Below, one piece after another: positions 52,214 through 61,011 of a stretch of DNA of 64,000 bases (position 1 is the first letter of the stretch; each line of letters begins with the position of its first letter). A program made the translations under genes and the position numbers. This stretch comes from Sphingomonas sp. Leaf357 (GTDB taxonomy: Bacteria > Pseudomonadota > Alphaproteobacteria > Sphingomonadales > Sphingomonadaceae): assembly GCF_001423845.1 (NCBI RefSeq), contig NZ_LMPM01000002.1, positions 707,281 through 771,280 on the forward strand. Direction: 5' to 3'. The notes under the pieces are model-generated. The model was not told where the DNA came from, did no database searches, and saw only the letters and a program-made list of their open reading frames with translations.

Positions 52214-53406
52214 CAGATCGCGCCCTCCGCCTTCAGCCCGGCAAGGTCCTCCGCCGACAGGCCGAGCGCACCGTAGACCTCCGCGTTATGCTCGCCGACG
52301 CTCTGTGGCGCGATGCTGCGGATCGATCCCGGCGTATCGGACATCTTGGGAAAGCTGTTCTGCATCTTCACCTCGCCCCAGCGCGGATGATCGAGCGTCA
52401 CGATCGCATCGCGCGCGGCGAAATGCGGATCCTCCAGCATTTCCGGTGCGCGGTAGATCGTGCCGGAGGGCACGCTGTGCTCGATCATCAGCCGTTCGAC
52501 CTCGGCCGTGGTCATCGTCTTCGTCCACGCCTCGACGATGGCGTCCAGTTCGACCTGATTCCTACCCCGCGCGACGTGATCGACATAGCGCGGATTGGTC
52601 GCCAGTTCGGGGTGCCCCATCGCGGCGCAGAGACGGGCGAACACCGCATCCTGATTCGCGCCGATCAGGAATTCGCCATCGGCGGTCTTGTAGACGTTGG
52701 ACGGCGCGATCCCCGGCAGCGCCGATCCCGATCGTTCGCGGATATAGCCCGAAGCGACATATTCCGGGATGAGGCTTTCGGTCACCTGCAACACCGCCTC
52801 GTACAGCGCACTGTCGACTATCTGGCCCTTGCCGGTCCGCTCGCGGGCATGCAGCGCCGCGAGCGCGCCCATGCACCCATAGGTCGCGGCCAGCGTGTCG
52901 CCGATCGACAGACCCATCCGACTCGGCGCGCGATCGGCATCGCCGACGATGTAGCGCCATCCGCCCATCGCCTCGCCGATCCCGCCGAAACCGGCGCGAG
53001 ACGCATACGGCCCGGTCTGGCCGTAACCGGACACGCGGACGATGATCAGACGGGGGTTGATCTCGTGCAGCACGTCCGGGCCGAGATTCCATTTCTCCAG
53101 CGTGCCGGGCTTGAAGTTCTCGATCAGGATGTCGGCCTCGGCCACCAGCTTGCGCACCAGCGCCTGCCCGGCCGGAATGCGCAGATTGGCGGAGACGGAG
53201 CGCTTGTTGCGCGCCACCACTTCCCACCACAATTTGTGTTCGCCCCGGCCCCAGGCGCGCATCGGATCGCCGGCACCCGGTGCCTCGACCTTGATGACGT
53301 CCGCACCCATGTCACCGAGCAATTGTCCGCAGAACGGCCCGGCAATCAGTTGCCCCAGTTCGATCACCCTGATGCCCTGCAATGCGCCTGTATTCTCGGT
53401 CATCAT
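52213..53406 (-). CDS. Class III CoA-transferase (CaiB/BaiF family)
   Basis: A 397-residue enzyme that moves CoA between carboxylic acids. GIRVIELGQLIAGPFCGQLL and GADVIKVEAPGAGDPMR form the CoA-binding N-domain, and the catalytic aspartate is D170 in MGLSIGDTLAA. The ATG at 53406 has GGAG five bases ahead and starts two bases after the HyuB stop; a second ATG at 53403 is possible. It may activate the acid released by the upstream hydantoinase-like proteins for cleavage by the HMG-CoA-lyase-like enzyme. Confidence 0.92.
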   Translation of the reverse strand: MMTENTGALQGIRVIELGQLIAGPFCGQLLGDMGADVIKVEAPGAGDPMRAWGRGEHKLWWEVVARNKRSVSANLRIPAGQALVRKLVAEADILIENFKPGTLEKWNLGPDVLHEINPRLIIVRVSGYGQTGPYASRAGFGGIGEAMGGWRYIVGDADRAPSRMGLSIGDTLAATYGCMGALAALHARERTGKGQIVDSALYEAVLQVTESLIPEYVASGYIRERSGSALPGIAPSNVYKTADGEFLIGANQDAVFARLCAAMGHPELATNPRYVDHVARGRNQVELDAIVEAWTKTMTTAEVERLMIEHSVPSGTIYRAPEMLEDPHFAARDAIVTLDHPRWGEVKMQNSFPKMSDTPGSIRSIAPQSVGEHNAEVYGALGLSAEDLAGLKAEGAI

Positions 53407-53408
53407 AT

Positions 53409-55274
53409 TCACTCCGCCGCCAGCGCGGCATGCGCCCAGACGGGTTGACGGGGCGCGGGCAGCCCGGTTTCCTCCAGACACGATTTCCGCAACGTTTCGA
53501 TCTCGCCGCCCCGGTCGAACAAGGGTAGCGCCCCCGTGCGCCGTGCCCGAATGTCGGTGCGCAACGCATCGGTCGCGGCATCGTCTCCGATGATCACGCC
53601 GTAGCGTTTCGCCCCCTCGATCGTGACGAGCCCTTGCTCGACTTCCTTCGCCACCAGCGCCGGATCGCGATCCAACGGATCGCCCCAGCCCCCGCCGCCC
53701 CAGGTGATGAAATGCAGCTGGTCGCCGGCTTCGACGGTCAGTTGCTCCAGCTTGTTCGCGACGATCGTCTGCGTGCCGTCGGCTTTTTGTAGGATCTTGC
53801 GCGCGCGCGCGCCGGGTTCGCCGCCATTCACGCCCCATGGCTTGATGAACCAGCGATCGTCGTGGATCGCGACGATCCCGGGTTCGAGGAAACGATAGGT
53901 CATGTGGATGCCGTTGCCACCGCGATGCAGCCCTGCCCCGCCCGAATCCGGCGCGGTTTCGTATCGTTCGATCACCAAGGGGAAATAGCGTTCGAGGAAT
54001 TCGTTCGGCACGTTGGTGAAGCCCGGCCAGAGCGAATGCCCGTCCGGCCCGTCGCCCATCGGCCGACCGGGAATGCCGCCGAAGCCGATCTGGAACAGCT
54101 GGAAATATTGTCCGTTCCGGTCGGTGCCCGAATAAAAGAGGTGCGGCGACGAGGAGAAACCCGCCGCGCACAGGAATTCCGGCGTCCGCTGCCCGAGCAG
54201 CCCGCCGAGGATGTCGAAAATCCGGCCCAGCGCGTGCGTACGACCGGAGAGCGCCGCCGGGAATTCGGGCTTGAGCAACGAACCTTTGGGAATACACACG
54301 TCGAGCAGATCATAGAACCCGTCGTTGAACAGGATCTGCGGATCGAACACCATGATCATGTAGATGCCGAAGAACATCTTGAACATGTTCTCGTTGAGAA
54401 AGAAATTGATCGACGCCGGACTCTGCGGATCGGTGCCGTTGAAATCCAGTATGACGCGACCGTCCTCGCGCCACATCGTGCATTTGATCCTATAGGGGCC
54501 GAAGCCCATACCGTCGTCGCAGAGATAATCCTCAAAATCGACCTTCTCTTCGCCGATCGACGTTTCGATCAACTGCTTCATCGCGCGGTAATTGCGCGCG
54601 AGAAGTTCCTCGGTCGCCGAGATGTAGACATCGTCGCCAAAGCGTTCGCACATCTCGATCACCCGGCGCGAAGCGACCCGGCACGATGCGATCAGCGCGT
54701 TCAGGTCCGCCGCGCACCAGTCCGGCTTGCGAGTCTGGTGCATCACCAGCTTGATCAGATCCTCATTATACTCGCCCTTGCGCCAGATCTTTACCGGTGG
54801 GATGCGCACGCCCTCCTCGAAGATCGAATGCGCGTCGATCGGCATCGATCCGGCGACCTTGCCGCCGATATCGCTCTGGTGCCCGAACATCGCGGTATAG
54901 GCGACGATGCGTCCGTCCTTGAACACCGGCAGCAATACCAGCCAGTCGTTCGAATGGCTGATCGCCCCGCCGACCGAATAGGGATCGGACAGGAAGATCA
55001 TGTCGCCGTCTTCCAGCGTACCGTCATAGCCGTCGAGAAAGCCGCCGATGAACGAGCCGAACTGGCCGACGATCATCCGCCCCTTGTGATCGGCGATCAG
55101 CGGGAAGGCGTCGCCCTGTTCGCGGATGCCGGGCGACATGGCGGTGCGCACGAGCGTGGCGTCCATCTCGACTCGGGCGTTACGCAGCGCATTCTCGATC
55201 ACCTCCAGCGTGACGGGATCGATGGCGACGCGGGCGAAGGGCGTGGCGTTGGTTTCGATGATCGTTGCGGGCAT
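53409..55274 (-). CDS. hyuB: Hydantoinase B/oxoprolinase family subunit
   Basis: A 621-residue HyuB-like subunit. Family segments are DPVTLEVIENALRNARVEMD, TAMSPGIREQGDAF, SDPYSVGGAISHSNDW, GHQSDIGGKVAGS and the C-terminal GGAGLHRGGNGIHMTYRF with FITWGGGGWGDPLDRDP. Relatives with HyuA form ATP-dependent ring-opening amidohydrolases (N-methylhydantoinase, 5-oxoprolinase, caprolactamase) or acetone/acetophenone carboxylases. Which reaction applies cannot be told from sequence; no third carboxylase subunit is present, which favours a hydrolase. It follows HyuA by 26 bp. Confidence 0.9.
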   Translation of the reverse strand: MPATIIETNATPFARVAIDPVTLEVIENALRNARVEMDATLVRTAMSPGIREQGDAFPLIADHKGRMIVGQFGSFIGGFLDGYDGTLEDGDMIFLSDPYSVGGAISHSNDWLVLLPVFKDGRIVAYTAMFGHQSDIGGKVAGSMPIDAHSIFEEGVRIPPVKIWRKGEYNEDLIKLVMHQTRKPDWCAADLNALIASCRVASRRVIEMCERFGDDVYISATEELLARNYRAMKQLIETSIGEEKVDFEDYLCDDGMGFGPYRIKCTMWREDGRVILDFNGTDPQSPASINFFLNENMFKMFFGIYMIMVFDPQILFNDGFYDLLDVCIPKGSLLKPEFPAALSGRTHALGRIFDILGGLLGQRTPEFLCAAGFSSSPHLFYSGTDRNGQYFQLFQIGFGGIPGRPMGDGPDGHSLWPGFTNVPNEFLERYFPLVIERYETAPDSGGAGLHRGGNGIHMTYRFLEPGIVAIHDDRWFIKPWGVNGGEPGARARKILQKADGTQTIVANKLEQLTVEAGDQLHFITWGGGGWGDPLDRDPALVAKEVEQGLVTIEGAKRYGVIIGDDAATDALRTDIRARRTGALPLFDRGGEIETLRKSCLEETGLPAPRQPVWAHAALAAE

Positions 55275-55300
55275 GGATTGTTCCCTTCAGGCGCCAGAAA

Positions 55301-57349
55301 TCAGTTGAGCGTGATGAGGATGTTGCCGACCGCATCGACGGTGCCGACGCAGCCGAGTTCGATCAGCGTGGTCGAATCCATCTCGATCACGATCGCCGGC
55401 CCCGGAATGACGTCACCCTGTTCGAGCAGGGCACGGTCGTAGATCACGGCGGCGTGCGTGCCGCCGTCCATCCACAATTCGTGATCGCGCAGCTTGGCCT
55501 GTGCGGGGTCGCCATCGCCCTGCGGCAAGGTCGCGGCGGGCAGATCGAGCGCGACGCCCAAAGCCACTGCGCGCAGATTCACCAGTTCGTGCGGGCTGGT
55601 CATGTTGAAGGTGAACAGCCGCTTATGTTCGGTATCGAAGCGGTCCATGATCCCGGCCAGGCCATCGCGGCGCAACGTCTCGGCATCGATCGCCAGCGGC
55701 ACCTCGAACGCCTGGCCTTCGTAGCGCACGTCGATCTCGAACAGGCTGGTGATGTCGGCATCGGCGATCCCGTCGGCCTTCAATTCGTCGCGCGTCTGCG
55801 CCGCCATCTCGTCGAGGATCGCCATCACCTCGGCCTCGTCGGTATCGCCGAAGCGGCGCGAGAAGCTGCGGGCGGTTTCGGTGCGCATTCGCGTCGTGGC
55901 ATCGCCAAGCGCACACAGCACGCCCGGGCTGACCGGCGAGACGGCAGGCCAGCTGCCCATCAGCCGCGCCACCGCATTGACGTGCAGCGGCCCGGCACCG
56001 CCGAAACCCATCAGCGCGAAATCGCGCGGATCGTAGCCCTGCTGGACCGAGATCATCCTGAGCGCGCCGAACATGTTCTCGTTGACGATGTCGATGATTC
56101 CGCGCGCGGCTTCCATCAGGCCGATGCCCAGGGCGTCCGCGATCGTCTGTACCGCAGCCTTCGCCCCGTCCCGGTCGAGCTTGAACGTGCCGCCGAGCAG
56201 CGATTCGGGCAGGTAGCCCAGCACGACGTTCGCATCGGTCACGGTTGGCTGCACGCCCCCCTTGCCGTACGCCACCGGCCCCGGCACCGCGCCGGCGCTT
56301 TGCGGGCCGACCCTGAGCGCCTTGGTCAAATCCGGCACGTAGGCGATCGATCCGCCCCCGGCCCCGACCGTCTTCACATCCAGCGAGGATGCGCGCACCG
56401 ACAGATGCCCCACCTCGGTGGTGCGCGCACGGCGCGGCTCGAGATTCTCGATCAGCGCGACGTCGGTCGATGTGCCGCCGACGTCCAACGTCAAGATGTT
56501 CTTGAGGCCGCTATTCTTGCCGACCCAGAGCGCGCCAGTCACGCCGCCTGCAGGCCCCGACATCAGCAGCGACACCGGATGCCCTTCGGCCTTTTCCGAG
56601 GACATCAGCCCGCCATCGGACCGCAGCAAGGCGAGCTTCCCCGCCATCCCCGCCCCTCGCAGTTTTGTGCGCAGGTTGCGCACGTAATTGCCGACGATCG
56701 GGCGCACCGCCGCGTTGGCGACGGTGGTCAACGTGCGTTCGTATTCCTGCATTTCCGGCAGCACTTCATGGCTGAGAGAGATCGGCAGATCTGGGCAGAT
56801 TTCCGCCGCAAGTTCGCCGACCCGCACCTCGTGCGCGCCGTTGAGATAGGCGTTGACCAGACTGACGGTGATCGCCTCGACGCCCTGGTCGCGCAATGTG
56901 GTCAGCGCGGCGCGGATGCCGGCGTCGTCGATCGGACGCAGTTCGTTGCCATGCGCATCCATCCGTCCGGCGACTTCCAGCGTGTCGATCAATGCGGCGA
57001 GCGGTTCCGGCTTGGGCCAGATGATCCACCCCGCCAAACCGCCGGGCACATAGCTGCGCGCGATCTGCATGATCTGGCGATACCCCTCGGTCACGATCAG
57101 GCCGACGCGCGCGCCCTTGCCCTCCAGCACCGCATTGGTCGCCACCGTCGTGCCGTGCAGGAACACCTCGACCTCGGCCGGCGTCACGCCGGCCTTGGCG
57201 CACACCGCCTCGACCCCGTCGAGAATGCCGACCGAACTGTCGGCCGGCGTCGACGGCGTCTTGTGGCGCCAGAACCGGCCCGTCCCCTCCTCCAAGAGCA
57301 AAAGATCGGTGAAAGTCCCGCCGACATCGACGCCAAGACGATAGCTCAT
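55301..57349 (-). CDS. hyuA: Hydantoinase A/oxoprolinase family subunit
   Basis: A 682-residue HyuA-like subunit with ASKHA-type ATP-binding motifs: LGVDVGGTFTDLLLLEEG at the N-terminus, HGTTVATNAVLEGKG, MSGPAGGVTGALWVG and LTLDVGGTSTDVALIE. It would phosphorylate the substrate carbonyl for ring opening with HyuB. The ATG at 57349 overlaps the HMGL stop by 4 nt, so the operon is tightly coupled. Length matches the family (about 680-700). Confidence 0.92.
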   Translation of the reverse strand: MSYRLGVDVGGTFTDLLLLEEGTGRFWRHKTPSTPADSSVGILDGVEAVCAKAGVTPAEVEVFLHGTTVATNAVLEGKGARVGLIVTEGYRQIMQIARSYVPGGLAGWIIWPKPEPLAALIDTLEVAGRMDAHGNELRPIDDAGIRAALTTLRDQGVEAITVSLVNAYLNGAHEVRVGELAAEICPDLPISLSHEVLPEMQEYERTLTTVANAAVRPIVGNYVRNLRTKLRGAGMAGKLALLRSDGGLMSSEKAEGHPVSLLMSGPAGGVTGALWVGKNSGLKNILTLDVGGTSTDVALIENLEPRRARTTEVGHLSVRASSLDVKTVGAGGGSIAYVPDLTKALRVGPQSAGAVPGPVAYGKGGVQPTVTDANVVLGYLPESLLGGTFKLDRDGAKAAVQTIADALGIGLMEAARGIIDIVNENMFGALRMISVQQGYDPRDFALMGFGGAGPLHVNAVARLMGSWPAVSPVSPGVLCALGDATTRMRTETARSFSRRFGDTDEAEVMAILDEMAAQTRDELKADGIADADITSLFEIDVRYEGQAFEVPLAIDAETLRRDGLAGIMDRFDTEHKRLFTFNMTSPHELVNLRAVALGVALDLPAATLPQGDGDPAQAKLRDHELWMDGGTHAAVIYDRALLEQGDVIPGPAIVIEMDSTTLIELGCVGTVDAVGNILITLN

Positions 57350-58272
57350 ACCTGTCCTACCTTTTCGAGAATGCGCTGTTGTGCGGACGGAAAGCGCCCT
57401 GCCTTGGAGACCATGCCCGGAAGCGGGTGCCCCATGACCCCGGTGAACCAACCCGCCGCCCCGATCAGCGCGTCGAGATCGAGACCCGTCTTCACGCCCG
57501 ATCGTTCGAGCAGATAGACGACGTCCTCGGTCGGCACGTTGCCCGCCGCCCCAGGCGCGAACGGGCAGCCGCCGAGCCCGCCGAGCGACGCATCGATCGT
57601 CGTCGCGCCTGCCTCGACTGCCGCCCAGACGTTGGCCAGCCCGGTGTTGCGCGTATTGTGCAGATGGACGCGCACGGGCAACGGCGCGATCTCGGCCCTC
57701 ACTCGTGCGACCAGCGCCGCGACGTCGGCCGGCACCGCGACGCCGATCGTGTCAGCCAGCGCGACCTCGACCGCGCCGCTCGCCGCCGCCTGCCGCGCCA
57801 TCGCTACGACACGATCGGGCGACACCTCGCCCTCGAACGGGCAGCCGAACGCCGCGCCGATCGTGATCTGAGCGCGCCGTCCGGCGGCACGCGCGGCAGC
57901 AACGATATCGCATGCAATATCGATCGAGTCCGCGCTCGTCTGGCCCTGATTGCGCATCGCGAACGTATCGGTCGCCACGCACACCGCGCCCAGTTCATGC
58001 ACTTTCGTGGCCAATGCGCGGTCCGCGCCGCGTCGATTGAGAACAAGGCCAATGTATACAGCTTCGCCATCCGGCAGCGCAGCGAGAACCTCTTCCGCAT
58101 CCGCCATCTGCGGCACGCGGGCGGGATTGACGAAACTCGCCACCTCGATTCGCCGCGCCCCCGCATTCACCAGATTGGCGATCAAGGCCATCTTATCTGA
58201 AGCCTTGAAGATCTTCGGCTCGTTCTGAAGCCCGTCGCGAGGGCCGACTTCGACTATCTCGATGCTGCGCAT
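57346..58272 (-). CDS. Hydroxymethylglutaryl-CoA lyase family protein
   Basis: A 308-residue TIM-barrel aldolase-type lyase. EVGPRDGLQNEP near residue 8 supplies the catalytic arginine-aspartate, HLHNTRNTGLANV the metal histidines, and GGLGGCPFAPGAAGN the active cysteine. Such enzymes split 3-hydroxy-3-methylglutaryl-CoA or similar tertiary hydroxyacyl-CoAs to acetyl-CoA plus a keto acid. GGAG lies five bases before the ATG at 58272; a GTG at 58278 is too close to it. First gene of the five-gene operon; no biotin-dependent carboxylase for leucine breakdown is nearby, so a different substrate is likely. Confidence 0.92.
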   Translation of the reverse strand: MRSIEIVEVGPRDGLQNEPKIFKASDKMALIANLVNAGARRIEVASFVNPARVPQMADAEEVLAALPDGEAVYIGLVLNRRGADRALATKVHELGAVCVATDTFAMRNQGQTSADSIDIACDIVAAARAAGRRAQITIGAAFGCPFEGEVSPDRVVAMARQAAASGAVEVALADTIGVAVPADVAALVARVRAEIAPLPVRVHLHNTRNTGLANVWAAVEAGATTIDASLGGLGGCPFAPGAAGNVPTEDVVYLLERSGVKTGLDLDALIGAAGWFTGVMGHPLPGMVSKAGRFPSAQQRILEKVGQV

Positions 58273-58322
58273 AGCCACTCCTCACTGCTTTGCAGACCCA
58301 GTACCGCGTCTATGTCACACTT

Positions 58323-58337
58323 ACAATATTGTATACA
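58323..58337. promoter_or_regulatory. Putative GntR operator site 1
   Basis: TGTATACA (58330-58337), a palindrome used by many FadR/FCD-type GntR proteins, overlaps a second palindrome ACAATATTGT (58323-58332). It lies in the 182-bp divergent region between the HMGL operon and the GntR gene. Confidence 0.65.
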
Positions 58338-58454
58338 TTCTTCAGGCGGGGTTGTGTAGGGACGTTGAAACATCGGGCCGCGTCCGCGCCGCTCGGCCTT
58401 GCCTGAGGGTTGGGGACAGCCCATCAGGGCCACACGACGATCGGAAGCACATTT

Positions 58455-59096
58455 ATGTCGAGAGCCAGCGACCGCGCCTATGACGAAATCAAGGCGCAGA
58501 TCCTCAGTGGGACACTCGCACCCGGCGCGCAGCTGAAGGAGGAGGAACTTGCCGAAGCGTGCGGCGTATCTCGCACCCCCATCCGCGATGCGATGCACAG
58601 GCTCGAGGCGGAGATGTTCATCCAGCGCAGCGACAGCCAGCGATCGTTTGTGAGCAACTGGTCGATCGACGATATCGAAGAACTCTTCACGCTGCGCACG
58701 ATGCTGGAAGGGCATGCCGCCGCACAGGCCGCCGAGCGTGTGACGCCGGAAATGCTGGAGAAGCTGCACCACAACGTCGCCGCGATCGACGCGGCGATCG
58801 ATCGCCCCCTTCCCGACGTGGACGCATTCCTCGCGATGAATGCGGAATTCCACGCGTTGATCATTCAGGCAGCCGCCTCCGATCGACTGGCGCATATGAT
58901 CAACCGGCTGGTGTTGCAGCCGATCGTCCATCGCACCGCGTTGCGGTACGACGCCGATCAGCTGCGCCGCAGCCTGGCCGAGCATGTCGAGATCGTCGCC
59001 GCACTCGAAGCCCATGATTCCGATTGGGCGCGAGCAGTGATGACGTCGCACATTCGCCGCGCGTTTCACGTCTATCGCAGCGAGAATCCCGCCTGA
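58455..59096 (+). CDS. GntR-family regulator, FCD type
   Basis: A 213-residue regulator with the winged helix at about 5-70 (RAYDEIKAQILSGTLAPGAQ, LAEACGVSRTPIRDAMHRLE) and an all-helical FCD ligand domain with the metal-site pattern of acid-sensing members (NAEFHALIIQAA, then SLAEHVEIVAALEAHD). Divergent from the five-gene Hyu operon and upstream of the racemase operon. Three TGTATACA sites surround it, so it probably represses both operons and itself, with an organic acid as inducer. ATG at 58455 follows CGGAAG. Confidence 0.9.
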   Translation: MSRASDRAYDEIKAQILSGTLAPGAQLKEEELAEACGVSRTPIRDAMHRLEAEMFIQRSDSQRSFVSNWSIDDIEELFTLRTMLEGHAAAQAAERVTPEMLEKLHHNVAAIDAAIDRPLPDVDAFLAMNAEFHALIIQAAASDRLAHMINRLVLQPIVHRTALRYDADQLRRSLAEHVEIVAALEAHDSDWARAVMTSHIRRAFHVYRSENPA

Positions 59097-59397
59097 CATC
59101 ACGATCCCGCCGCGTAATCCGGCGGCGCCATACCCGTTCAGCGACTTAACCAAGCGACTCAACAAGGCGACCTCGGCGCTGCGCCACATCGCATGCCGAA
59201 TGCCGCTTGCTCTGCGCAATAACGCTGCCTTTATGTATACACGTCATCTTCGCACCGCCCCTCAATCGTATGGGATTTTGCCGATAGCGGCTCGTTAACG
59301 CCTACGAGCGCATACCTCCCATATGATCGTAACGTATAGATAATGATCTTGACGTCAATATCTGTATACAATAACCGGTGTCCTATCGGAGGTGGCA
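59097..59397. promoter_or_regulatory. Gene-free region with two putative GntR operators
   Basis: This 301-bp stretch has no credible gene. It holds TGTATACA at 59234-59241 and again at 59363-59370, a TTGACG -35-like box at 59349-59354, and the strong ribosome site GGAGG at 59388-59392. The second operator would sit between -35 and -10 of the racemase-operon promoter, so bound regulator would block it. Confidence 0.65.
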
Positions 59398-60147
59398 ATG
59401 GCGGGTCGAATCAAGGTTATCGTACCGATTCCGATGGACTCGGCAGGCGTTGCCAACCGGCGATCGCAGCTACCTGACGCTTTAATCGCACCAGGTTTCG
59501 TGCCCGAATTCGCGGCGGTGCCGTGGGGCGCGGCGCTAGGCGACAGCTATCATGACATGCTGCTTATGGACTGGACCGTATTCCAGACCGGCATCTCCGC
59601 CGAGGACGAAGGCTATGCCGCCGTGATCGTCGATACGGTCAGCGACAGCGGCGTGCGCGCATTGCGGTCGCGCCTGTCGATTCCAGTGATCGGCCCAGGA
59701 GAAGCCGCCTTCCACATGGCGATGACGCTCGGCAAGAAATTCACGATCCTGACGATGTGGCCCGAATGGTTCCCGCTCTACGAGAAAACGATCGGCGAAT
59801 ACGGCCTGTCGGACCGGCTCGCATCGCTGCGCTCGATCAACACGCGTCCCGACGTCACCGAATTGCTCGCCGGCAAGGAAGAAATCATCTTCGATGCACT
59901 GGCGACCGAAGCTCGGCGCGCGATCGCGGAAGATGGCACCGACGTGATCGTGCTTGGCTCGACGACGATGCATCAGTCGGCCGACTATCTGGCGAGGGTA
60001 CTTCCCATCCCGGTCATCAATCCGGGTGTAGTGGCGTGGAAGCTCGCCGAGACTTTGGTGTCGCTCGGCCTCTCGCACAGCAAGCGCGCCTTTCCGTCCC
60101 CGCAGGTGAGCAAGGACGCCGACATCCGCACGGGATGGGCGCGATGA
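59398..60147 (+). CDS. Asp/Glu/hydantoin racemase-family protein lacking catalytic cysteines
   Basis: A 249-residue protein with the two-lobed racemase fold: KVIVPIPMDSAG at the start, AAVIVDTVSDSGVRALR where the first catalytic cysteine normally occurs, and VIVLGSTTMHQ where the second one (usually LGCAGM) occurs. Both positions are Thr/Ser, and the whole protein contains no cysteine at all. It therefore cannot use the family's two-cysteine racemisation. It could be a lyase, a binding protein or a decarboxylase-like relative. GGAGG is five bases before the ATG. First gene of an operon with two SnoaL-like proteins and a TonB receptor. Confidence 0.8.
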   Translation: MAGRIKVIVPIPMDSAGVANRRSQLPDALIAPGFVPEFAAVPWGAALGDSYHDMLLMDWTVFQTGISAEDEGYAAVIVDTVSDSGVRALRSRLSIPVIGPGEAAFHMAMTLGKKFTILTMWPEWFPLYEKTIGEYGLSDRLASLRSINTRPDVTELLAGKEEIIFDALATEARRAIAEDGTDVIVLGSTTMHQSADYLARVLPIPVINPGVVAWKLAETLVSLGLSHSKRAFPSPQVSKDADIRTGWAR

Positions 60148-60173
60148 CCGCCTCGACAGGCAGAGGAGATTCC

Positions 60174-60590
60174 ATGATAGACCGCTATCCCTTCCTGATC
60201 GACATCGTGACGAAGCGATATTTCGATGCTGTGGATACCAAGCAGCTCGATCGGGTGCTTGGTTGCTTCCATTCGGATGCCGTGCTGACCGAGGTGACCT
60301 CGAATACGGTACACACCGGCCGCGACGAGGGTATTGCCGCGATGTTCCGCCGCCTGTTCGCCGATTTCGAGCAATTGTGGCACGGCAATTTCGTTCATGT
60401 CGCCGACACGCAGGCAAATGCGATCTGCTCGCAGTTCACCGTGCTGATAACGCCCAATGGTGGCGATCTGCTGCGCTACGAAAACTGCAATCGCTTTTAT
60501 CTGGACGGCGACAAATTCTCGCGCGTGTTCGTCTACATGAGCGGCGACAATCTGCTGCGCGCCGGTTCGATCGATCAGGAGATCGACTGA
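60174..60590 (+). CDS. SnoaL-like/NTF2-fold protein (1)
   Basis: A 138-residue protein of the SnoaL/NTF2 superfamily, a small cone-shaped alpha+beta fold used by cyclases, dehydratases and isomerases. The N-terminal KRYFDAVDTKQLDRVLGCF helix and the closing VFVYMSGDNLLRAG strand are typical. It is paralogous to the next gene. The ATG at 60174 follows GAGGAG; an ATG at 60144 that overlaps the racemase stop would add ten residues. The substrate is unknown. Confidence 0.8.
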   Translation: MIDRYPFLIDIVTKRYFDAVDTKQLDRVLGCFHSDAVLTEVTSNTVHTGRDEGIAAMFRRLFADFEQLWHGNFVHVADTQANAICSQFTVLITPNGGDLLRYENCNRFYLDGDKFSRVFVYMSGDNLLRAGSIDQEID

Positions 60591-60988
60591 TGCAATATGT
60601 TCCGACACTCAGCCGCGATGCGCTCGTCGATCTCGCGATAAACCGATATTTCGCCAACGTTGACGCGAAGAACATGGCCGCCGTGCTCGATTGCTTCAAC
60701 GATGAGGCGCTGCTGACCACGCAGACGTCGTTCACGACGCATGCCGGGAAACCCGCGATCGAACGCATGTTCGCGGATCTGTTCGGCTCGTGGGAAACCT
60801 TGGTCCACAAGGATTTCACGATCACCGTAGACGAACTGAACGGCCGGATCGCCGCCTCGTTCGAAGCGGTGCTTACCGACGCCGACGGCCGCGTGACCAG
60901 CTTGTTCAACACCAATTTCTGGCGCGTCCGCGACGGCCGTTTCCAGGACGTCCACGTCTACATGAGCGGAGCCAACGTGCTCGTCTGA
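60590..60988 (+). CDS. SnoaL-like/NTF2-fold protein (2)
   Basis: A 132-residue paralogue of the previous gene: NRYFANVDAKNMAAVLDCF, MFADLFGSWETLVHKDF and VHVYMSGANVLV align with the matching segments there. The start overlaps the preceding stop by one base, so both are made together and may form a heterodimer. The two differ at about half of positions, which suggests separated roles. TonB receptor gene follows 23 bp later. Confidence 0.8.
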   Translation: MQYVPTLSRDALVDLAINRYFANVDAKNMAAVLDCFNDEALLTTQTSFTTHAGKPAIERMFADLFGSWETLVHKDFTITVDELNGRIAASFEAVLTDADGRVTSLFNTNFWRVRDGRFQDVHVYMSGANVLV

Positions 60989-61011
60989 TCAAACTAAAAG
61001 GGGATTATACG

